In this document: piece after piece, positions 26,517-33,210 of the stretch
How the letters are laid out: every line of letters begins with the position of its first letter
How positions within the stretch are numbered: the first letter of the stretch is position 1
Assembly: GCA_019677205.1 (NCBI GenBank)
Contig: JAAMXY010000520.1
Location: forward strand, 1 to 33,210
Length of the DNA: 33,210 nt
Reading direction: 5' to 3'
DNA from: Pinguiococcus pyrenoidosus
Taxonomy: Eukaryota; Sar; Pinguiophyceae; Pinguiochrysidales; Pinguiochrysidaceae
Translations under genes and position numbers: made by a program
Notes under the pieces: generated by a model
What the model was told of the DNA's origin: nothing
The model's database searches: none
What the model saw: the letters and a program-made list of their open reading frames with translations, nothing else

Positions 26517-28811
26517 CTATGAGTCGATGCCGGTGGGCCTTGTGGTCGGTGTCCCGCCGATCCCGATCGGGGCACCACTTGGTGCAGCTGACGGCGCCGA
26601 GGTTGGCTCGCCGGTGGGCCTTGTGGTCGGTGTCCCGCCGATCCCGATCGGGGCAGCACTTGGTGCAGCTGACGGCGCCGAGGTTGGCTCGCCGGAGGGT
26701 CTTGGGGTCGGTGTCCCACCGATCCCGATCGGGGCAGCACTTGGTGCAGCTGACGGCGCCGCGGTTGGCTCGGCATAGGGAAGGAGAGACTCCCCTTGGG
26801 AGTTGGGTACTGTTGTCGGTTTGCCACTCGGTTCCAACATCAGCGACGGAGTTTCCTCGCGGAAGGGGGCGCTGCTAGGCACCATCGACGGCGCGACGCT
26901 TGGTTCCCTCGTTGGATCAGCACTGGGCGCGTCACTGACCTCCGCAGATGGTGCGAAAGTCAGTGCGGCAGACGGAGCGCTGCTGGGCATCTCAGTCGGA
27001 CTGGGCTCGACGACCAGGATCTCGACGGCGGTGGTGTTAGACAGCGAGCCGCTGCCAGCGGTACGCAGCTCGTTCAGCAGCTCTCCGCTGTCTAGCGCCT
27101 CTTCAAAGGTGTCAGCGATGTCTCCTTCCAGCTCGCTCGCCGGCGTGGTCGGCTCGTAGTCGGGCGGCACGTTGATCTCGCAGCCCACCTCGACGCCGGA
27201 ACGGGCGGCGATGAGCTTACGCCGGACGAGGACAAAGTTGCTCCAGGTAGGGTCGCTGCAAGAGCCATCGGGGAAGTCGCCGACGCTCAGCATGGCGAGG
27301 CAGAAGTCCTCGGCTGCCGCAGAAACAGCGGCGTTGAGCTCCGCCTCGGTCAAGTCGTACAATCGAAGCAACAGGTCGAAGCTGATGCTCGACGGACGCA
27401 CGATGGTAGTGTTGATCGATGGCACCATAGATGACGCCGCCGACGGCTCCGCGCTGGGAACGGCCGTCGCTGATGGCGCTTCCGTCCTGCCGACGATCGG
27501 CGCGCTCGTCGGCATCTCCGTCGGCATGCTGGACGGAGCAAGGGTGGGCGTTGGGGTAGGACTGAACAGGACGCCGATGTTGCTGACATCCGTGACAAGC
27601 GCAAGGGAGCCGTTGCCAGCGCTCCGCAACTCGCTCAGTAGAGTTCCATCACCGTCTGCGGCAATGAAGGTGTTGTAGATGTTCGATTGCAACGTACCAG
27701 CCAGCGATTCCGGCTCATACGTCGGCGGCAAAATGATCCGGCCAACCACGTTCACCTCAGCCGGCCCGACGAGGCCGACTCGCAGACGGATGAACGGATC
27801 GAGAGCGGAGACGAAGCTGCAAGATTCGCTGGGGAGGTTGCCGACGCTCTCGACGGCGAGGCAGTAGTCCTCCGGTCTGTTCGAGCCATCGCCGTTGAAG
27901 TCGGCCTGTCTGAGGCCAAACAGCCGCATGCGCACGTCGTAGCTGACATCCTCCGACCGGACAGCTTCGCCGGTGGGGTTGGAAGACGGCACCGTGGGGT
28001 TCGAGGGTGGCACCGTGGGGTTCGAGGATGGCACCACTGTCATCTCGATCGACGGCTCTAGGGTGGGTTTGCTAGTCGGCTCTTTGGACGGCACGGGGGT
28101 CGCACCCACAATGGGCGCCGGCGACGGCATCATAGTAGGTGCACGAGTGGGCTCCCGCGTCGGAAGGATCTCCACCACCAAGTCGGAAACATTGGTGGCC
28201 GAGGAGAGGGAGCCGTTGCCCGCGCCTCTCAGCGCTCTCAGGAACTCTCCGTTGTTCACCGAAAGTCCAAAGTTGTCCGTGAGCTCGTCTTCCAACTCGT
28301 CTCCTGGCGTGTCTGGCTCGTACAACGGCGGCACGGTAATCTCGCAGTTCACCACGGCCTCTTCGAGGCGAATGCCTATCATCAGGCGCCGCCGCACGAT
28401 GCCGCTGGGGTCCCGAGCGGTGACGTCGCTGCAAGAGCCGGTGGGCAAGTCGTTCACGCTCTCGACGGCCATGCAGAAGTCTTGGGATGCCGAGGAGCCT
28501 ACGGTAGAGAAAGCTCTTGCACTAACCCCCGTAACCCGCGTTTCGACGTCGAAGCTGATGTCCGTAGCGCGCACGAAGTCCGACGACTGGTCCCCCCTGT
28601 CGCCGTCAGACGAAGATGTATCCGGCGCGGCCAGCACCGCCGCAGTGGTCACCACCACGATGATGATAACGATACTCACGGCGGCGCCAAGGAGGAACTG
28701 CATCCGTGGAATACCGCATACGAAGTGACCGGCTTCCTGCGGCGGCTTCTGGAAGCCGCCCGACGGCTTGGCCTTGTCTCTAGTACCGATTTCGGCGTCC
28801 GCATTGCTCAT
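26517..28811 (-). CDS. Surface protein paralogue A: signal anchor, three 3-Cys domains, P/S/T stalks, 764 aa
   Basis: A single exon ends at TAG 26517-26519. I place the start at ATG 28811 because it gives a 37-residue cytosolic head like those of the two paralogues downstream; the frame stays open upstream to an ATG at 29048. One membrane helix (38-62, FLLGAAVSIVIIIVVVTTAA) acts as a signal anchor. Three copies of an about 135-residue domain follow at roughly 83-216, 287-417 and 475-603. Its consensus is ISFD...RL, D(F/Y)C.AVESV, LP.GSCSD, an Arg-rich patch, CEI.(V/L)PP.YEP, and LR.AGNGSL. The middle copy has lost the CEI cysteine. Linkers and the tail are Pro/Ser/Thr/Ala-rich, and the tail ends in three 27-residue repeats containing APSAAPIGIGG. 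N-glycosylation sites (NGS) recur. No known family is recognised; a wall-associated surface protein is inferred. Confidence 0.75.
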   Translation of the reverse strand: MSNADAEIGTRDKAKPSGGFQKPPQEAGHFVCGIPRMQFLLGAAVSIVIIIVVVTTAAVLAAPDTSSSDGDRGDQSSDFVRATDISFDVETRVTGVSARAFSTVGSSASQDFCMAVESVNDLPTGSCSDVTARDPSGIVRRRLMIGIRLEEAVVNCEITVPPLYEPDTPGDELEDELTDNFGLSVNNGEFLRALRGAGNGSLSSATNVSDLVVEILPTREPTRAPTMMPSPAPIVGATPVPSKEPTSKPTLEPSIEMTVVPSSNPTVPPSNPTVPSSNPTGEAVRSEDVSYDVRMRLFGLRQADFNGDGSNRPEDYCLAVESVGNLPSESCSFVSALDPFIRLRVGLVGPAEVNVVGRIILPPTYEPESLAGTLQSNIYNTFIAADGDGTLLSELRSAGNGSLALVTDVSNIGVLFSPTPTPTLAPSSMPTEMPTSAPIVGRTEAPSATAVPSAEPSAASSMVPSINTTIVRPSSISFDLLLRLYDLTEAELNAAVSAAAEDFCLAMLSVGDFPDGSCSDPTWSNFVLVRRKLIAARSGVEVGCEINVPPDYEPTTPASELEGDIADTFEEALDSGELLNELRTAGSGSLSNTTAVEILVVEPSPTEMPSSAPSAALTFAPSAEVSDAPSADPTREPSVAPSMVPSSAPFREETPSLMLEPSGKPTTVPNSQGESLLPYAEPTAAPSAAPSAAPIGIGGTPTPRPSGEPTSAPSAAPSAAPIGIGGTPTTRPTGEPTSAPSAAPSGAPIGIGGTPTTRPTGIDS
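26531..26773 (-). repeat. 81-bp coding tandem repeat, three copies
   Basis: Units begin at 26531, 26612 and 26693 with a strict 81-bp period and few mismatches. They encode 27-residue units rich in Pro, Ala, Ser and Gly at the C-terminus of paralogue A. The period is a multiple of three, so copy-number change keeps the frame. Confidence 0.9.
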
Positions 28812-29329
28812 GTCGTCCCAAGACGCTGAGATGGGCGGAGAGTCAGCGCGTTGCGGCGAAGCGGTCTCCTTTTGCAGTGATTTCGGCGCGTTGGGAATAT
28901 CCTGACCCGCTGGCAGTGGCGCTACAGGAGCCCGAACCAGTTGTCCCGCGTCACTCGGGAGGTGAGGTATGGCCGAAGAAGGTCCGTGCTGTTTCCACAA
29001 CCGAATTGGACAGGGGAGGATGCCGGGACAGAGCCATATATATTGCATGTTTACGGGCCGGTCAGGTGTTCGTGGTAACCGCAAGGCATTTACGGATGCT
29101 GTTCACACAAACCGAGCCTCGACGGGGCTCCAATCCGTACCAGGTACCGATTTTCCCAGTGAAGTTCGCGACTGCAGCGCCGTATGAGGCACGTGACTGC
29201 TCTGCGCTTGGCGACGCGTATCGCGCTGCGCCGCCGCAAGCACACTCCGCGCAAAGAGCCTCAAGTCGCACTTTCGGCCCAGCAGACTTCCCAGCTTCGC
29301 AAGGCCGCCAGAGACGAGAGCTTGAGGAG
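28812..29329. promoter_or_regulatory. Divergent region between paralogues A and B with a TATA-like element
   Basis: About 518 bp separate the two head-to-head starts. An ATATATAT run at 29036-29043 is the only clear TATA-like word and could serve either gene. Frames of both genes remain open into this region, so longer N-termini are possible, but the residues there show no conservation between the paralogues. Confidence 0.4.
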
Positions 29330-30373
29330 ATGGCAGGCGACAAGGTGGTCAAGCGCTCCGGCGACGAGGAGCAGGGGAATGGGAAGGAACCGCAGATGCC
29401 AAACAATCGGCTCATCTTCGGCATGCATCGTGGCACATTCCTCTTGGGTGTCGTCGCGACCGTCGTGGTCATCGTCGTGGTGGCCACGACGGCGGCACTC
29501 CTGACGTCCAGCTCGGACGGCGACGGCGGCGGCGGCGGCGGTGAGAGTGACCCCGTGCGCTCCGACGACATCAGCTTCGACATGTCCGTGAGACTCTCGA
29601 ACATGAACATCCAAGCGTGGGAGGACTCGGAGGCGGCGGAGGAGGACTTCTGCTCTGGCATCGAGGGCGTCGCGGACTTGCCAGCTGGCTCGTGCAGCGA
29701 CGTCTCCGCCCGGAACTCCCCACGGCTTCTCGAGCGGGCTCTGCGGGAGCTTCAAGCCGCAGGGTCCCAGATCGACGTGGAGTGCCTGATCAGCGTGCCG
29801 CCCGATTTCGCGCCGCGAACTCCAGCGGGAGATCTGGAGGCGGAGCTGTTGGACGTCTTCGCCGATGCGCAGCTGAGCGGCGACTTCCTCCGCGAGCTCC
29901 AAGAGGCCGGCAATGGCTCCCTATCCGCCGTGAACGCCTTGAGCAGCTTGCGAGTCGACATCAAGCCGACGCCGGCACCGACGGTCGCACCAAGCGCCCA
30001 GCCGACGAAAGCGCCAACCTCAGCGTCTGGCCCCATGCCCATTCTGATCGATCCGCCGCGCCTAGGCACCTCGGCGCCTACGAGTGCGCCCAACACTGTG
30101 ATTGACCTGGAACCGATCGTCATCGTCCCGCCGAACGAAGGCACCACGGCGCCTACGAGTGCGCCCAACACCGTGATTAACCTGGAACCGATCGTCGCAC
30201 CAAGCGCCCAGCCGACGAAAGCGCCAACCTCAGCGTCTGGCCCCATGCCCATTCTGATCGATCCGCCGCGCCTAGGCACCATAGCGCCGACAAGTGCGCC
30301 CAACACCGTGATTAATCTCGAACCGATCGTCATCTTCCCGCCTACGAGCACGCCGACGGCACAGTCGGCGTGA
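29330..30373 (+). CDS. Surface protein paralogue B: signal anchor, one 3-Cys domain, P/S/T stalk, 347 aa
   Basis: A single exon runs from ATG 29330 to TGA 30371-30373. The frame is open upstream to 28877, but this ATG yields the short charged head (36 residues) seen in its paralogues. The membrane helix is at 37-58 (FLLGVVATVVVIVVVATTAA). A Gly/Ser/Asp linker follows, then one copy of the 3-Cys domain (about 79-210): ISFDMSVRL, EEDFCSGIEGV, LPAGSCSDVSA, VECLISVPPDF and LQEAGNGSLS. The tail is a Pro/Thr/Ser/Ala stalk with two kinds of repeat, APTSAPNTVI(D/N)LEPIV and a 29-residue duplicated block. The orientation would place the C-terminal stalk outside the cell. It sits head to head with paralogue A and in tandem with paralogue C. 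Function is unknown. Confidence 0.75.
   Translation: MAGDKVVKRSGDEEQGNGKEPQMPNNRLIFGMHRGTFLLGVVATVVVIVVVATTAALLTSSSDGDGGGGGGESDPVRSDDISFDMSVRLSNMNIQAWEDSEAAEEDFCSGIEGVADLPAGSCSDVSARNSPRLLERALRELQAAGSQIDVECLISVPPDFAPRTPAGDLEAELLDVFADAQLSGDFLRELQEAGNGSLSAVNALSSLRVDIKPTPAPTVAPSAQPTKAPTSASGPMPILIDPPRLGTSAPTSAPNTVIDLEPIVIVPPNEGTTAPTSAPNTVINLEPIVAPSAQPTKAPTSASGPMPILIDPPRLGTIAPTSAPNTVINLEPIVIFPPTSTPTAQSA
29984..30280 (+). repeat. Exact 87-bp coding duplication, 210 bp apart
   Basis: Bases 29984-30070 and 30194-30280 are identical. They encode the block VAPSAQPTKAPTSASGPM through PPRLGT in the stalk of paralogue B. Perfect identity, including silent positions, points to recent duplication or gene conversion. 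Confidence 0.9.
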
Positions 30374-31434
30374 GAGCGTATAAAGCTCTGAAGGCTGACC
30401 AAGAGTCTTCGAACAGTAGAGAGGGCCGCAGATACGCACCAGAGAGCACTGACAGAACCCAGATGACTCACCCGAAGAGAGTAGTCTCTAAAAATCGTAG
30501 GTAGGTCGGAGTGACGGGAAAAGAAAGCGCGTTCTCTTTGGGCCCCTTTTCCTCTCTGTTCCTTCAATATTTCCGTGCCAGGCTATGCGTAGCAATGCAC
30601 TTGTAAGCCTCGCAAACTTGGTGGAGGCCTCACAAGCTTCATGAAGGCCTCACAAGTCTTATGGCTGATGGTTGCCTCCTGCATCCTTTCAAGATCCAGT
30701 GAGCGAGTTCAGGTGCATCGGCTTCATTGCCGCTCTTTTGAGACGACGAGTCCCATGCGAACAACCGCAAATCTTTCCGGAGCCGGCGTGTGCATACCTA
30801 AGCATATCGTTGCGACGCACCGGGTCGGACTGCAACTTGCCAAGGAGCACCCCGGGGGTGAAACAGCGCCTTGTGGATCGTGCGACGCAGGTCCACGCGC
30901 AAGGTGCTACACTACACGCTGATAGTGCGTGTAGCCGCGTTCCATGGTTCGTGGCATGGGCCTCCTCTTCGAGTTGTTCTTCTCTTCTACTTTGGCCATC
31001 CGCGACGAAAGCATCCCGGGAGCCCTGTACGTTGCTTCCCGCCGGAGCCTCGCGTTACACACCTTCCCAAGCTGTCCCGCGATCTCATTCGATATTCCTC
31101 CGGCACGTCTCCCCACCCATTGGCAGCTCTCCTATTCTGAGGCCAGCGCGACCAATCGCGCCGCAGTCCAAGACGTCCATGACACCATTCATAGCGGGAA
31201 GGCCACTGGAGCCTCGGAAACGCCACAACTGCTCCGGGATCTGCTTGGCGGCCCATTGTTCTCGCGCTTCGACTGACGCGGAGCGTGACACGCCCGTCGC
31301 TTGGGAAGCCATAGAATGCTCTGCTGCAACGGAGCGCGGAGGGCGCAGGAGGGCTTTCCCCCCGGGATCAAGAGACTCCTGGACTTCAGCCTCCGCCGCA
31401 GATCCTCCAGTGCCGCTGCGCCTCTCTCGCCAGC
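30374..31434. other. Intergenic region between paralogues B and C
   Basis: This 1.06-kb region upstream of paralogue C contains a 20-bp triplicate at 30605-30664. A 398-codon plus frame (30672-31868) crosses it and overlaps paralogue C in another frame; its Arg/Ser/Pro-rich content and overlap argue against it. The promoter of paralogue C should lie here, but no element stands out. Confidence 0.45.
30605..30664. repeat. Three imperfect 20-bp tandem units
   Basis: Units at 30605-30624, 30625-30644 and 30645-30664 share the core A(G/A)GCCTC(A/G)CAA. The second and third are closest. They are noncoding, upstream of paralogue C. Confidence 0.75.
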
Positions 31435-33210
31435 ATGAGAAGCGCCGACGACGATGTGTTCCGCTCCGCTCGCCTCATAAGGCAGCGTCCGAAGCCGCTG
31501 AGGCAGTATGCCGGCCACGAGCGCCCGGCCTACAGCAGGACGCCGCTCATCTGCGGTATTCCGCGGAAGAAGTTATTCATCGGCGCCGCCGTGGGCATCC
31601 TTGTGATCACCGTGGTGGCAACCACTGCGGCAGTACTGTCCAAGCCGACTTCGTCGTCCTCAAGTGGCGGCGGCGACGGGGAAGAGCGAGGAGTCGGCCG
31701 TCCCGATGTCATTGGCTTCGACATGCAGGCCCGCCTATCTGGCGTGAGCGCCAGCGATTTCAACGCCGCGGGCTCCTCAGCTCCCGACGACTACTGCCTT
31801 GCCGTGGAGAGTGTGAGCGACCTGCCTGGCGGCTCATGCAGCGACGCCACCGCCGTAGACCCCAGTAGCATCTTGCGGCGGCGAAAGCTACAGGGTGGTG
31901 CGCCTCAGAGCGTCGTGAACTGCGAGATTAACATACCGCCGGAGTATGAGCCAGATACGCCGACGGACGAGCTTGGAGACGAGATCTCCACTACCTTTCG
32001 CTTGGCGGTCGAGAACGGCGAGATGCTTCGGGAGCTGGGCACAGCTGGCAACGGCTCCCTCGCCGCTGCCACCAATGTCACCAACCTGCTGGTGGAAATC
32101 ATTCCGACGCCGGCGCCCACGGTCGCGCCAAGTCCGATGCCGACGCCCCAGCCGTCGTTCCAACCGTCTGCCAGACCCACTTCGGAGGCGACGACCCAAG
32201 GGCCGACTCCCGCACCAACCACGAGCGCACCCACCAAGTTTCCGAGCAAGGCGCCGACCAAGTTTCCGAGCACGGCGCCGACCAAGTTTCCGAGCACGGC
32301 GCCGACCAAGTTTCCGAGCACGGCGCCGACCAAGTTTCCGAGCGCGGCGCCCACCAAGTTTCCGAGCACGGCGCCGACCAAGTTTCCGAGCACGGCACCC
32401 ACCAAGTTTCCGAGCGTGGCACCCACCAAGAGCCCGACCACGTCTACGCCGAGCTTGGCACCGACAAGCAGTCCGACGAAGAGTCCGTCAACGAGTCCGA
32501 CCACCACCGTCCCGACCGCGAGTCCCACGCTGAACCCGACGTCGCTGCCCACCCGAGCTCCCGCAACTTCGAGACCGACAAGGAGTCCAACGCAAGGCCC
32601 GTCGGCACGCCCTACGACTTCGGTACCCACCAAGAGTCCGACATCACATCCGACGTCGACTCGCACAACCTCACCCCCGAGCGAACGTCCTACGGGGAAC
32701 CCGACGTGGATGCCCACGGCAGCCCCTACGACGTCGAGACCGACAGTGCATCCGACACCAAGTCCGTCGGCACCTCCAACAACGGTACCCACCACGACTC
32801 CTACGGCGTATCCATCGTTGACTCCAACGCCCCCCTCGCCGACTGGGAAGCCGTCCACGACGCCTTCCGCGTATCCATCGGCCCCACCAACGACTGTGCC
32901 GTCTTTCAAGCCCTCCGTCTTCCCAAGCACTTACCCGACTGGTGCCCCATCTACTCTACCGTCGAGTGAGCCGAGTTCACCTCCGACGTCGTCGCCGTCT
33001 GGAAGCCCTTCGCTCGTGCCGACGGCAGTGCCATCTCGTTTCCCGACTCCCTTCCCAACCGTGGTGCCGACTACGGAAGCAAGCACGCTACCAAGTGCCG
33101 AGCCAACGAGTGCACCGTCCGCTGCTCCTGTAGAAACGACTGCCGAGCCGACGCGGGAACCAAGTGGCGAGCCGACGACAGTCCCAAGCTTCGCATGGCC
33201 GTCCACAGTA
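31435..33210 (+). CDS. Surface protein paralogue C: signal anchor, one 3-Cys domain, very long P/T/S stalk (3' partial)
   Basis: The frame opens at ATG 31435 and has no stop through the last base, giving at least 592 residues. The cytosolic head (46 residues) contains GIPRKKLFIG just before the membrane helix (47-68), almost the same as GIPRMQFLLG in paralogue A. One 3-Cys domain follows (about 91-223): VIGFDMQARL, DDYCLAVESV, LPGGSCSDAT, RRRKLQ, VNCEINIPPEYEP, GTAGNGSLAA. The rest, over 360 residues, is a stalk of PT, PS and AP steps, including eight APTKFPST-type octamers and then irregular SPT.SPT and EPT.APS units. Such stalks are typical of O-glycosylated wall or scale proteins in ochrophyte algae. 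The C-terminus, and any further domain, lies outside the window. The other frames here are shadows of the repeat. Confidence 0.8.
   Translation, partial: MRSADDDVFRSARLIRQRPKPLRQYAGHERPAYSRTPLICGIPRKKLFIGAAVGILVITVVATTAAVLSKPTSSSSSGGGDGEERGVGRPDVIGFDMQARLSGVSASDFNAAGSSAPDDYCLAVESVSDLPGGSCSDATAVDPSSILRRRKLQGGAPQSVVNCEINIPPEYEPDTPTDELGDEISTTFRLAVENGEMLRELGTAGNGSLAAATNVTNLLVEIIPTPAPTVAPSPMPTPQPSFQPSARPTSEATTQGPTPAPTTSAPTKFPSKAPTKFPSTAPTKFPSTAPTKFPSTAPTKFPSAAPTKFPSTAPTKFPSTAPTKFPSVAPTKSPTTSTPSLAPTSSPTKSPSTSPTTTVPTASPTLNPTSLPTRAPATSRPTRSPTQGPSARPTTSVPTKSPTSHPTSTRTTSPPSERPTGNPTWMPTAAPTTSRPTVHPTPSPSAPPTTVPTTTPTAYPSLTPTPPSPTGKPSTTPSAYPSAPPTTVPSFKPSVFPSTYPTGAPSTLPSSEPSSPPTSSPSGSPSLVPTAVPSRFPTPFPTVVPTTEASTLPSAEPTSAPSAAPVETTAEPTREPSGEPTTVPSFAWPSTV
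32227..32418 (+). repeat. 24-bp coding tandem repeat, eight copies
   Basis: Eight consecutive 24-bp units encode APTKFPS followed by Lys, Thr, Ala or Val. The core ACCAAGTTTCCGAGC is invariant, and changes concentrate in the first and last codons. The period keeps the frame, so array length can vary without breaking the gene. Confidence 0.93.

Noticed and set aside
30672-31868. 398-codon plus frame upstream of and into paralogue C
   Set aside because: It overlaps paralogue C in another frame and is Arg/Ser/Pro-rich without conserved sequence.
31905-32930. 341-codon minus frame with VGAxLGNLVGA repeats
   Set aside because: It is the antisense reading of the P/T/S stalk repeat. The sense frame continues from a signal anchor and conserved domain.
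1-33210. tRNA genes, rRNA and CRISPR arrays
   Set aside because: I looked for the T-loop GGTTCRA consensus, cloverleaf arms, rRNA cores and regularly spaced palindromic repeats. The few TTCGA words lack matching arms, and the tandem repeats are coding stalk repeats without spacers.

Overview
The window looks like nuclear DNA of a unicellular photosynthetic alga with a secondary red-type plastid, most likely an ochrophyte stramenopile, with a haptophyte as the main alternative. Four things support this. Genes on the left are split by short GT-AG introns (about 60-190 bp) with matching phases. One protein has a bipartite plastid presequence, a signal peptide followed by a cleavage region with Phe in an ARA-F-VTAPP setting. 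A cilium gene (CFAP52-like) implies a flagellated stage. Several surface proteins carry the Pro/Ser/Thr repeat stalks that are common in these algae. Genes lie on both strands with no operons, mostly as divergent or convergent neighbours. The species cannot be fixed from sequence reading alone.

Left part (1-9.2 kb): the 3' end of an ASNSD1-like asparagine-synthetase-domain gene; an eight-exon minus-strand membrane-anchored methyltransferase-like protein; a six-exon Cys-rich PLAC8-like protein; an unrecognised intronless four-helix membrane protein; an unusual hairpin beside an AT-rich island; and a three-exon secreted 5'-nucleotidase-type metallophosphatase ending in two EF-hands.

Middle part (9.8-22.9 kb): a two-domain voltage-gated cation channel with the same EDW selectivity motif in both pores; a convergent pair made of a four-exon BART-domain protein and a CFAP52-like WD40 protein, both plausibly ciliary; a receptor-like membrane protein with two extracellular Cache-type sensor domains and no recognisable effector; and a plastid-targeted three-domain iota-carbonic-anhydrase-type (COG4337, LCIP63-like) protein, probably part of inorganic carbon handling.

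Right part (25-33.2 kb): a surface-protein cluster. It has a type I membrane protein with four Cys/Trp repeats and three neighbouring paralogues. The paralogues share a signal anchor, one or three copies of a roughly 135-residue three-Cys domain that I cannot assign to a known family, and Pro/Ser/Thr stalks built from unstable tandem DNA repeats (24 bp x 8, 81 bp x 3, an 87-bp exact duplication). This family is the best candidate for something undescribed. The last paralogue runs off the window.

Introns are concentrated in the left half. From 14 kb onward every gene I can model is a single open exon. Noncoding stretches longer than 300 bp are described as separate entries.
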